NCBI GenBank assembly: GCA_002396805.1 | Contig: DGYW01000027.1 | Location: 3,367 to 10,824, forward strand | Origin: Firmicutes bacterium UBA4996 | Lineage (GTDB): Bacteria > Bacillota > Limnochordia > Darwinibacteriales > Darwinibacteriaceae | DNA: 7,458 nt | Direction of reading: 5' to 3' | In this document: positions 1 through 5,944 of the stretch, in pieces | Layout: every line of letters starts with the position of its first letter | Numbering within the stretch: position 1 is the first letter of the stretch | The notes under the pieces: model-generated | What the model saw: only the letters and a program-made list of their open reading frames with translations | Database searches by the model: none | Told to the model about the DNA's origin: nothing | Translations under genes and position numbers: made by a program

Positions 1-72
<72 letters not shown>

Positions 73-87
73 TTCGAAACACCTGTT

Positions 88-118
88 AGAGACTACAATA
101 GTGGTCTCTTTTTGTTTT
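88..118 (+). terminator. Intrinsic terminator of the tRNA-Ala transcript
   Basis: A nine-pair stem (88-96 with 101-109, one T-G wobble) closes an AATA loop and is followed by TTTTGTTTT. It starts 15 bases after the tRNA CCA end. It should end the tRNA transcript and insulate the downstream epimerase gene. Confidence 0.9.
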
Positions 119-231
119 GGAAAAGTGGTAATCAGGAAGTCTCTTGGGGATAAAATGGGGACAAAGATTGATTGGCTACGAGGTATCCGAGCGCTCCCTT
201 GTTGAAATAAGGAGTATAACAAAATCTATTA

Positions 232-240
232 TGATATAAT
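232..240 (+). promoter_or_regulatory. Extended -10 promoter element upstream of the SDR gene
   Basis: TGATATAAT contains a perfect TATAAT -10 hexamer (235-240) preceded by the TGN extended -10 motif, in AT-rich DNA. No good -35 hexamer lies 16-18 bases upstream, but an extended -10 can compensate for that. The predicted start is near 247, giving a short leader of about 30 bases before the first gene. The rest of 119-273 shows no convincing gene. Confidence 0.6.
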
Positions 241-279
241 TCAATTAAAAGCAACTATCTTGAGTGGGGGGCGGTGGCC

Positions 280-1281
280 GTGGGCTGTGTATATTTAGTG
301 ACTGGTGTTTCAGGACATCTAGGCAATGTTATTGCTCGTCAGTTAGTAGAAGAGGGGCAGACGGTGCGTGGTTTGGTTTTGCCTAGTGATCGCATCGAAG
401 GGAAACTACCCGAGAAAGTACAGGTTTTTGTTGGAGACATCACTGACCGGGAATCCCTCCGCCCCTTTTTTACAGTAACCAAGGGTGTTTCTTTACGGGT
501 GATTCATTCTGCGGGGATTATCTCTATTGCTTCCAAGGCCCAGTTCAAGCTACGCGCCACCAATGTGGGTGGGATCAAGAACATGCTTGCCTTAAGTCAA
601 GAATATGGCGTGGAAAAATTCATCTACGTGAGCTCAGTTCACGCCATACCAGAGTTGCCTCACGGAGAAATTATTTCTGAGGTAGATCATTTCCATCCAG
701 ATTTAGTCATTGGACCATATGCCAAAACAAAAGCCGAAGCTACTTCCATAGTTCTAGAAGCGGCCGCGGGTGGTTTTAATGCCTCCATAGTGCATCCATC
801 TGGTATTGTTGGTCCCTATGATTATGGGCGTGGTCATACCACCCAGTTAATTGTAGATTACTGCACAAGGCGATTGTTTGCGGCGGTAAAAGGCGGGTAT
901 GACTTCGTTGATGTACGTGATGTGGCTCAAGGTACTATCGCTGCTTCTAGGGAAGGCACACGGGGTGCCTGCTACATTTTGTCTAACCGATACATTTCTG
1001 TCGCTGATATTCTGCAATCTTTGCATGAGATTACGGGTCTGCCTAATATCAGGCGTTTCTTACCCCTCTGGTTTGCGAAACTTACTGCACCCTTATCAGA
1101 ACGTTATTATCGCCTCTTAGGTCAACCCCCGTTATATACGCCTTACTCATTATACACGTTGGCAAGCAATGCGATATTCACTCATGAAAAGGCCACATCG
1201 GAACTGGGTTACACGACCAGGCCTTTTCAAATTACCCTCGAAAACACGGTTAATTGGTTGAAGGCCGAGGGGCGGATTTGA
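280..1281 (+). CDS. NAD-dependent epimerase/dehydratase (extended SDR) family protein
   Basis: A cytosolic NAD(P)-dependent oxidoreductase or epimerase of the extended short-chain dehydrogenase family; the substrate cannot be read from the sequence. Counting from GTG 274, the Rossmann nucleotide loop TGVSGHLG is at residues 10-17, GDITD at 54-58, HSAG at 78-81, YVSS at 118-121 with the likely catalytic Ser, and the catalytic YAKTK (Tyr149, Lys153). HPSGIVGP at 174-181 and FVDVRDVAQG at 211-220 are typical of the dihydroflavonol-reductase/epimerase branch. Length (333-335 residues) is normal. Two in-frame GTG starts exist, 274 and 280. I chose 280 because the G-rich ribosome site at 266-271 is 8 bases from it but only 2 from 274. 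There is no signal peptide. The gene is followed after 87 bases by the Ldh2 dehydrogenase gene with no terminator between, so the two are probably co-transcribed. Confidence 0.9.
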   Translation: MGCVYLVTGVSGHLGNVIARQLVEEGQTVRGLVLPSDRIEGKLPEKVQVFVGDITDRESLRPFFTVTKGVSLRVIHSAGIISIASKAQFKLRATNVGGIKNMLALSQEYGVEKFIYVSSVHAIPELPHGEIISEVDHFHPDLVIGPYAKTKAEATSIVLEAAAGGFNASIVHPSGIVGPYDYGRGHTTQLIVDYCTRRLFAAVKGGYDFVDVRDVAQGTIAASREGTRGACYILSNRYISVADILQSLHEITGLPNIRRFLPLWFAKLTAPLSERYYRLLGQPPLYTPYSLYTLASNAIFTHEKATSELGYTTRPFQITLENTVNWLKAEGRI

Positions 1282-1368
1282 CAGTTTGTGAATAATTCTA
1301 AAATGTTGGAGGAATATCTTCTGAGATCGGGAATCTTTGATCATATACTTTTAGAAAGGGGATTGAAC

Positions 1369-2478
1369 ATGGATATCAATGAACGGATCCCACGAATCAG
1401 TGAAGAAACTCTAGAGAACTTTATGTTAGATGTACTGGTTGGGGTGGGTGTCCCAAAAGAGGATGCCAAAGTTGTGGCAGATGTTTTAATTACTGCTGAC
1501 AGGTTTGGTATAGACTCCCACGGGATTAGTCGCCTCAAACCTATTTACTACAATCGCATCAAGCAGGGCATACTTTCTCCAGTAACGAAGGTTGACGTTA
1601 TCCGAGAGGGTCCTACCACAGCCGTCCTCGATGGTAATCACGGTATGGGTCATGTCATCTCCAAGCAAGCCATGGAGATAGCAATTGCCAAGGCAAAAGA
1701 ATACGGTATGGGAATGGTTGCTGTACGAAACTCTAGCCACTATGGCATTGCTGGATATTATACACTTATGGCAGCTAAGGCCGGAATGATTGGTATTACA
1801 GGTACGAATGCTCGTCCTTCCATTGCGCCAACCAATGGTGTGCAACCTATGTTAGGAACTAATCCTTTAACCTTTAGCTTGCCGACGGATGAAGAGTTTC
1901 CGTTTTTCTTAGACTGCGCCACTTCCATGAGTCAGCGTGGCAAGATTGAGGTTTATGGTCGTCTGGACAAAGAAATCCCTGAAGGTTGGGTAATTGGCAA
2001 CGACGGAACAGCTAGAACTGATACACATCAGATTTTAAAAGATTTGACTACTGGCGAGGCTGCTCTAACGCCCCTTGGCGGACTTCTAGAAGAGACTGGA
2101 AGTCACAAGGGATATGGTTACGCCACTGTAGTAGAAATTCTCTCTGCAGCACTGCAAGGTGGAGCATTCCTCCATGCCCTCTCGGGTGAAAAAGATGGCA
2201 AAAAGGTACCCCACGCCCTCGGACACTTCTTTATCGCCATTGACATTGAGGCTTTCACTAGTTTAGATGACTTCAAGAAGACTACCGGTGATATTCTCCG
2301 GGACCTTCGCGCTTCTAAGAAGGCACCAGGTAAAGAACGGATTTATACAGCGGGTGAAAAAGAATACCTCACTTCTATCGAACGTGGAAAAAAAGGTGTA
2401 CCCATTGGCGAAAGCCTCCAGAAGGACATTCGGGAATTAGTTCAAGAGCTCAACCTAGATTACGATTTCCCGTTCTAG
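1369..2478 (+). CDS. Ldh2-family malate/L-lactate dehydrogenase (NAD(P)-dependent 2-hydroxyacid oxidoreductase)
   Basis: A cytosolic NAD(P)-dependent dehydrogenase of the Ldh2 fold (malate, lactate, sulfolactate and ureidoglycolate dehydrogenases), unrelated to classical LDH/MDH. The 369-residue length is normal. Family signatures, in order: DSHG at 49-52, DGNHGMGH at 88-95, NSSHYG at 121-126 with His124 as the probable acid/base residue, TNPLTF at 164-169, DCATS at 182-186 followed by GK and IPEGW at 203-207, GSHKGYG at 244-250, and GHFFIAID at 285-292. The reading frame extends upstream to GTG 1288, but ATG 1369 is the likely start: it has AGAAAGGGGA at 1353-1362 about 6 bases before it, and the family N-terminus begins there. 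The exact 2-hydroxyacid cannot be assigned. It follows the SDR gene and is closed by a strong terminator. Confidence 0.93.
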   Translation: MDINERIPRISEETLENFMLDVLVGVGVPKEDAKVVADVLITADRFGIDSHGISRLKPIYYNRIKQGILSPVTKVDVIREGPTTAVLDGNHGMGHVISKQAMEIAIAKAKEYGMGMVAVRNSSHYGIAGYYTLMAAKAGMIGITGTNARPSIAPTNGVQPMLGTNPLTFSLPTDEEFPFFLDCATSMSQRGKIEVYGRLDKEIPEGWVIGNDGTARTDTHQILKDLTTGEAALTPLGGLLEETGSHKGYGYATVVEILSAALQGGAFLHALSGEKDGKKVPHALGHFFIAIDIEAFTSLDDFKKTTGDILRDLRASKKAPGKERIYTAGEKEYLTSIERGKKGVPIGESLQKDIRELVQELNLDYDFPF

Positions 2479-2485
2479 ACATATC

Positions 2486-2517
2486 AAGCCCCGCGCGACG
2501 GGGCTTTTCTTCCTTTT
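2486..2517 (+). terminator. Intrinsic terminator after the Ldh2 dehydrogenase gene
   Basis: A perfect eight-base stem, AAGCCCCG (2486-2493) with CGGGGCTT (2499-2506), closes a five-base loop and runs into TTTTCTTCCTTTT. It starts 7 bases after the stop codon and separates the redox gene pair from the two-component unit. Confidence 0.95.
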
Positions 2518-2600
2518 AATCTGATTTTAATTAAAGACAAATGGTAGCTAAAGTCGTTCCCGGTAAACTTAAGATAACCACATTTGGAAGGAGCATCAAG

Positions 2601-3080
2601 ATGGAAAAACTAGAAAAGATTGAAAAATTACGGGAACGGGCACAAGTTAGCTACGAAGATGCAAGAGAGGCTTACGAGCATTGCGATGGTGATCTCCTAG
2701 ACGCTCTAGTCTATCTGGAAAAACAGGGCAAGGTTAAACCTCCCCAAGGTGACGGTTATTACCGCAGTGAACAGCAACAAGTCCATAGGGAGCCTACCAA
2801 TGATAATTGGGAGCAATCTCGAGACCAGAATCGCGATGGGCAGCGGGATAACAACGGGTTCAAAGACGCTTTGGAAAAAATTTGGGGCTTTTTCTCAACG
2901 CTAATCCAGAAAGGTAACAGTACAAGCTTTGAAGTATTAAAAGATCGGGAACACATGGCCAGTTTCCCAGTGACCGTTCTTGTGTTGCTGTTGATCTTTG
3001 CGCCTTGGATTACCCTACCTCTGATCGTTATCGGCCTGTTTTTCGGTTTCCACTATCAGTTTGTGAGCATGGATGAATGA
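2601..3080 (+). CDS. UBA-like / DUF4342 domain membrane protein
   Basis: A 159-residue protein with three parts. Residues about 4-42 form a UBA/TS-N-like three-helix motif (VSYEDAREAYEHCDGD then DALVYLE), as in EF-Ts N-termini. Residues about 45-88 are a polar linker rich in Gln, Asn, Asp and Arg. Residues about 100-155 match the DUF4342 pattern: KGNSTSFEVLKD, then a hydrophobic span at 123-150 that would sit in the membrane as one long or two short segments. The start is ATG 2601, with AAGGAG at 2588-2593 and a 7-base gap; the in-frame ATG at 2541 lacks a ribosome site and adds non-family sequence. The function of the family is not established. It lies 20 bases before the response regulator gene with no terminator, so it is very probably co-expressed with the two-component pair and may assist signalling at the membrane (inference). 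I see no confident promoter in 2518-2600. Confidence 0.85.
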   Translation: MEKLEKIEKLRERAQVSYEDAREAYEHCDGDLLDALVYLEKQGKVKPPQGDGYYRSEQQQVHREPTNDNWEQSRDQNRDGQRDNNGFKDALEKIWGFFSTLIQKGNSTSFEVLKDREHMASFPVTVLVLLLIFAPWITLPLIVIGLFFGFHYQFVSMDE

Positions 3081-3100
3081 AGTGAAAGAGGGAAGTAGTC

Positions 3101-3781
3101 ATGAAGACCAAGATTCTCGTCGTTGAAGATGAAGAAAAGTTTGCCCGTTTCGTGGAAATGGAACTAACCTATGAGGGTTATGAGGTTACTAAGGCCTTTG
3201 ACGGGCGCACTGGTTTGGAACTGGCCGAATCAGGCGGATACGACTTGGTACTTCTAGATATTATGCTTCCTGGGCTTAATGGTATGGAGGTGTTGCGTCG
3301 GTTGAGACGCAGCTCCTCTGTGCCTGTGATCATGCTCACGGCAAGAGACAGCGTAATCGATAAAGTGTCAGGACTCGACAGTGGGGCAGATGATTATATA
3401 ACCAAGCCCTTCGCAATCGAGGAGTTGTTGGCTCGAATCCGCACCGTTTTAAGGAAAGCGCCTAGCACAAATGCATCACAAATCCTAACCGCGGGTGATT
3501 TGCGTCTAGATGTTGGCAGACACCAGGTTACTGTACGGGACATACCAGTAGAGCTTACTAAGAGGGAATTTGATCTCTTACATTATCTTTTGGAAAACAA
3601 AGGTATCGTTTTATCCCGCGAGACCTTGCTAGAAAACGTGTGGGGTTTTGATTTCGAAGGAGAGACGAATGCTGTAGATGTCTATGTGCGTTTCTTACGG
3701 GCAAAAATTGACGAGGTTTTCGATCTAAAGCTAATTTCTACCATTCGGGGAGTGGGGTATGTGATTCGTGATGAAGGCTAA
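3101..3781 (+). CDS. OmpR/PhoB-family DNA-binding response regulator
   Basis: A cytoplasmic transcription regulator activated by phosphorylation from its partner kinase, encoded directly downstream. The receiver domain covers residues about 3-115: acidic pocket Glu9/Asp10, phospho-acceptor Asp53 in LLDIMLPG, switch Thr80 in MLTAR, and Lys102 in TKPF. A winged-helix output domain covers about 128-224: ELTKREFDLL, VWGFDFEGE, recognition helix around NAVDVYVRFLRAKID, and STIRGVGYV of the wing. The 226-residue length is standard. The start ATG 3101 is preceded by GAGGGAAG about 8 bases away. The last 11-14 bases overlap the kinase start, implying translational coupling. The family is sure; the regulon cannot be told. 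Confidence 0.97.
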   Translation: MKTKILVVEDEEKFARFVEMELTYEGYEVTKAFDGRTGLELAESGGYDLVLLDIMLPGLNGMEVLRRLRRSSSVPVIMLTARDSVIDKVSGLDSGADDYITKPFAIEELLARIRTVLRKAPSTNASQILTAGDLRLDVGRHQVTVRDIPVELTKREFDLLHYLLENKGIVLSRETLLENVWGFDFEGETNAVDVYVRFLRAKIDEVFDLKLISTIRGVGYVIRDEG

Positions 3782-5222
3782 ACAAGAACGGATTCACACC
3801 ATCGGTTTTTCCTTAGTTTCAAAGCTCAATGTGCAGCTCTGGGTGCGCTTGATTGGCATGTTTCTCAGTTTAAATATGTTGTTTTTGGGCACCAGCGTGG
3901 TTACTCTCTTTATTCTAGGAGAACAATCTGCCTTGCAGGCTGTGCGAGTCTTAGAACTGGAAGGACCGCCAAAGCTTGACGAGAACCAGTGGGCTGACTT
4001 GAGGAGAATCGACGTTTTCCCCAGTGCAGGTGGGGGTGGTGGGCTCTTGATTCCCACTCCCTTTAGGAATGTTTTTCCCGAGGAAACCAGATCTGCCCGG
4101 CGCACGGTCAAGATTCCCCGCTTTGAAGAGGATATTTCCCTTTACCACATTTTTGACACCCTTCAATATAAAGTTGACGTAAGTGTGCAGGATGTTCCGT
4201 ACACTATCATTGTCCATTTCACCTCGGTGGTGTGGGTGTTAAAGAATCTATTTGTGGTATTGCTCATCGCTCAGATGGTTATTGCTTTCAAGACAATCAT
4301 CACTAGAGCGGACTTAATTCGCAATATTTTGAGACCCATTTCTGAATTAGCTGAACAGGCTCAGACCCTTTCTCAAGAAAAGGGTCCCCTCTCAATTGGA
4401 GAGATGGAGGCTTTAGCAGGTACTCTTGATGAGATCAATGCGGCTCGTTTAGATACTAGGATCGATCTAGATAGCACACAGGATGAACTGAAGAATCTGG
4501 CCCTTGCTATTAACAGTCTCTTGGAGCGGATCAATGAGTCCTATCGACTGCAAGCACGCTTTGTTTCTGACGCGTCACACGAACTGCGTACCCCTATTGC
4601 CGCGATTCAAGGTTATGCTAACCTTTTGGATCGGTGGGGAAAGAATGATCCCGATGCGTTACAAGAATCTATTGACGCTATTAAAGAAGAGGCGGCAAAC
4701 ATGAAGGAATTAGTGGAGCAACTGCTGTTTTTAGCTCGGGGCGATAACCATACCATGCATCTCCAAATTGAACGTTTTGATCTAGGGGATTTGGCCCGAA
4801 TTATTCATGGTGAAACTGAGATGATTAGCGGTGGTCACATTTTTGAGCTACAAATCGCTTCGGCTTTGGTGGCTGCGGATCGGGGTCTAGTGAAGCAGGC
4901 CGGTAGGATCTTGGTAGACAATGCAATTAAATATACTCCTGTGGGTGAAAAAATAACTATTTCCGTTACTGCCCATGGTGACAAGGTGTGGTTTACGGTC
5001 CAAGATTCTGGTATTGGGATTCCACCGGAGGATATTCCCTATATTTTTGATCGGTTTTATCGTGCTGACGAATCTAGGGCTAGGGCTACGGGCGGCACTG
5101 GCCTGGGCTTGTCTATTGCCAAATGGATCGCAGAACGGCATGGTGGTTATCTGGAAGTTTTGAGCAGGGAAGATTTTGGAAGTCGTATCTCCCTTGTTTT
5201 GCCTGCTAGTGTCGTGAATTAA
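3768..5222 (+). CDS. Membrane sensor histidine kinase (HAMP-HisKA-HATPase_c)
   Basis: The sensor partner of the preceding regulator, 484 residues. Transmembrane helix 1 is about residues 27-50, an extracytoplasmic sensor region about 51-152 (with a five-Gly run near 88-92), and helix 2 about 153-175. A HAMP-like linker runs about 177-258 with a longer than usual connector. The dimerisation/phospho-acceptor helix has SDASHELRTP with His271. The ATPase domain shows the N box with Asn385 (LVDNAIKYTP), G1 DSGIGIP at 413-419, F box IFDRFYRAD and G2 GGTGLGLSIAKWI at 442-454. All catalytic motifs are intact. The start is GTG 3768, or ATG 3771 immediately after, 10-13 bases beyond a GGGGAGTGGGG stretch (3747-3757) and inside the regulator gene. 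The sensor domain matches nothing I can name, so the signal is unknown. The 3' end overlaps a minus-strand gene by 17 bases. Confidence 0.97.
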   Translation: MMKAKQERIHTIGFSLVSKLNVQLWVRLIGMFLSLNMLFLGTSVVTLFILGEQSALQAVRVLELEGPPKLDENQWADLRRIDVFPSAGGGGGLLIPTPFRNVFPEETRSARRTVKIPRFEEDISLYHIFDTLQYKVDVSVQDVPYTIIVHFTSVVWVLKNLFVVLLIAQMVIAFKTIITRADLIRNILRPISELAEQAQTLSQEKGPLSIGEMEALAGTLDEINAARLDTRIDLDSTQDELKNLALAINSLLERINESYRLQARFVSDASHELRTPIAAIQGYANLLDRWGKNDPDALQESIDAIKEEAANMKELVEQLLFLARGDNHTMHLQIERFDLGDLARIIHGETEMISGGHIFELQIASALVAADRGLVKQAGRILVDNAIKYTPVGEKITISVTAHGDKVWFTVQDSGIGIPPEDIPYIFDRFYRADESRARATGGTGLGLSIAKWIAERHGGYLEVLSREDFGSRISLVLPASVVN

Positions 5223-5448
5223 AGTCAGGCTCATCGTTGGGCACCAAAAACTCTTGCATATTGCTATCAATTGTTGTGGTGTCACCTTCTACAAGGCTGA
5301 TTAATCCTTCTCGTTCTAAGATGCTGACCACATTATACAAGGAGTGGCGTTCTTCATCGGAGAGGTTATTAACAAAGCTATTGATCTGTTCGGGCGTAGC
5401 GTTATTGATAAAGCGTACTCCGCCGTATTTTAGGTACTTTTTTGCCAT
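5206..5448 (-). CDS. Small hypothetical protein of 80 residues, unknown family
   Basis: I do not recognise this protein. It is supported as a gene by a near-perfect ribosome site, AGGAGG (5455-5460 on the minus strand), 6 bases before its ATG. The plus-strand frame over the same DNA has only a TTG start and no ribosome site. The product looks soluble and acidic toward its C-terminus: no cysteine, no hydrophobic span, and no signal peptide. Residues about 18-48 (TPEQINSFVNNLSDEERHSL onward) look like two amphipathic helices, followed by a short beta-like stretch (LISLVEGD) and an acidic tail. It converges on the kinase gene, with 3' ends overlapping by 17 bp, and is divergent from the GntR operon. 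Its promoter is not obvious; a weak candidate reads TTGGCT on the minus strand (5520-5525) with AT-rich DNA 16-17 bases on. Confidence 0.75.
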   Translation of the reverse strand: MAKKYLKYGGVRFINNATPEQINSFVNNLSDEERHSLYNVVSILEREGLISLVEGDTTTIDSNMQEFLVPNDEPDFNSRH

Positions 5449-5454
5449 CTCGCT

Positions 5455-5460
5455 CCTCCT
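5455..5460 (-). promoter_or_regulatory. Ribosome-binding site of the minus-strand 80-residue gene
   Basis: AGGAGG on the minus strand, 6 bases before the ATG whose complement is at 5446-5448. It is the closest match to the consensus Shine-Dalgarno in the window and is the main evidence that the minus-strand frame, not the plus-strand one, is coding. Confidence 0.85.
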
Positions 5461-5476
5461 AACTCTGAACTTATTG

Positions 5477-5506
5477 TCCCCGCAAGGGGATTTTTTTATT
5501 TTTTAA
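5477..5506 (+). terminator. Intrinsic terminator on the plus strand between the small gene and the GntR operon
   Basis: TCCCC (5477-5481) pairs with GGGGA (5486-5490) around a GCAA tetraloop, followed by TTTTTTTATTTTTT. The stem is short, but the stable GNRA loop and long T tract make it credible. The T tract is on the plus strand only, so it serves transcripts coming from the kinase side. The nearest such gene ends about 255 bases upstream, on the far side of the minus-strand gene. Confidence 0.75.
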
Positions 5507-5507
5507 G

Positions 5508-5536
5508 TTGACATTGTTTAGCCAACTGTATATAGT
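5508..5536 (+). promoter_or_regulatory. Sigma-A promoter of the GntR-ABC operon
   Basis: A perfect -35 TTGACA (5508-5513), a 17-base spacer and a -10 TATAGT (5531-5536). Predicted transcription start is about 5543, leaving a leader of roughly 24 bases. The -35 begins directly after the preceding terminator's T tract. Repeats overlapping the -10 suggest operator DNA for the encoded repressor. Confidence 0.88.
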
Positions 5537-5542
5537 GTATAT
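5525..5542. promoter_or_regulatory. Candidate GntR operator overlapping the -10 element
   Basis: TGTATAT occurs twice with a 9-base period (5527-5533 and 5536-5542). ACTGTATATAGT (5525-5536) is also a 12-base palindrome with a single mismatched pair. Both overlap the -10. Many GntR-family repressors of exporter operons bind their own promoter, so this is a reasonable binding site, but the AT-rich composition makes such repeats easy to find by chance. A second short inverted pair, AGTTG (5506-5510) and CAACT (5523-5527), flanks the spacer. Confidence 0.4.
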
Positions 5543-5551
5543 GAACGGTAT

Positions 5552-5560
5552 GGGGGGTGG
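5552..5560 (+). promoter_or_regulatory. Ribosome-binding site pointing to a non-standard ATC start
   Basis: GGGGGGTGG resembles the consensus GGAGGTG with one A-to-G change that can still wobble-pair with 16S rRNA. It ends 6-7 bases before ATC 5567. No ATG, GTG or TTG in the gene's frame lies at a workable distance, so this site decides the start of the GntR gene. Confidence 0.6.
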
Positions 5561-5566
5561 TTCTTC

Positions 5567-5944
5567 ATCAACATCATAATTAGCAACAGTGGCGAGGCCC
5601 CGATTTATCAACAGATTGTGGATCAGATCAAAGGATCGATTCTACGGAGCGAATTGGAACCAGACCAACTACTACCTTCGATTCGGCTGCTAGCCAAAGA
5701 GCTGCAAATTAGCGTCATCACCACAAAGCGGGCTTATGAAGAGTTGGAGAAGGAAGGTCTGATTTATACCGTTCCAGGAAAGGGATCGTTTGTTTCTGGA
5801 CATAGTGAGGAGCTTTTGGAAAAGTCCAAAACTCGTTTACTGGAGGAAAAACTGCAAGAAGCCATAATCTTGGCGGAGTCTGTGGGGGTAAGTAGAGAAG
5901 ACCTAGAAAGACTATTTACAGTGTTATTGGAGGACGAATCATGA
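5567..5944 (+). CDS. GntR-family transcriptional regulator, YtrA-like, with apparent ATC start
   Basis: A short (125-residue) GntR protein of the YtrA type: a winged-helix DNA-binding domain plus a short helical tail that probably dimerises, with no ligand-binding domain of the larger GntR groups. Read from ATC 5567, the N-terminus is NIIISNS then PIYQQIVDQI, the usual opening of this subfamily. It continues with LLPSIRLLAKEL, the recognition region ISVITTKRAYEELEKEGLI, and the wing VPGKGSFVS. The tail (ESVGVSREDLERLF) ends the protein. The first standard start in frame is GTG 5618, which would delete the conserved PIYQQI helix and has no ribosome site. An in-frame TAG lies at 5519, and no ATG, GTG or TTG occurs between it and 5618. 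The stop overlaps the ATPase start (ATGA). It is likely the repressor of its own operon. Confidence 0.88.
   Translation: MNIIISNSGEAPIYQQIVDQIKGSILRSELEPDQLLPSIRLLAKELQISVITTKRAYEELEKEGLIYTVPGKGSFVSGHSEELLEKSKTRLLEEKLQEAIILAESVGVSREDLERLFTVLLEDES

Noticed and set aside
1344..1349. TATACT as an internal promoter for the Ldh2 gene
   Set aside because: No acceptable -35 hexamer lies at 16-18 bases upstream, so co-transcription from the SDR promoter is the simpler reading.
1288..1368. N-terminal extension of the Ldh2 dehydrogenase from GTG 1288
   Set aside because: No ribosome site precedes 1288 or the in-frame ATG 1303, the extra residues are not part of the family, and ATG 1369 has AAAGGGG at good spacing.
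2541..2600. Start of the DUF4342 gene at ATG 2541
   Set aside because: There is no ribosome site there, while AAGGAG sits 7 bases before ATG 2601, where the UBA-like domain begins.
3951..4217. Antisense frames of 88-105 codons within the kinase gene
   Set aside because: They are shadows of a well-supported kinase coding frame, with no ribosome sites or recognisable domains.
5237..5506. Plus-strand reading frame of 89 codons over the small-gene region
   Set aside because: It begins with TTG without a ribosome site and runs through a terminator and its T tract, whereas the minus-strand frame has AGGAGG at ideal spacing before ATG.
5541..5579. Tiny 12-codon frame (ATG 5541 to TAA 5577) as a leader peptide for the GntR operon
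   Set aside because: The ATG lies essentially at the predicted transcription start with no ribosome site, and it occupies the space of the GntR ribosome site. It matters only as the alternative start if a G were missing from the G6 run.
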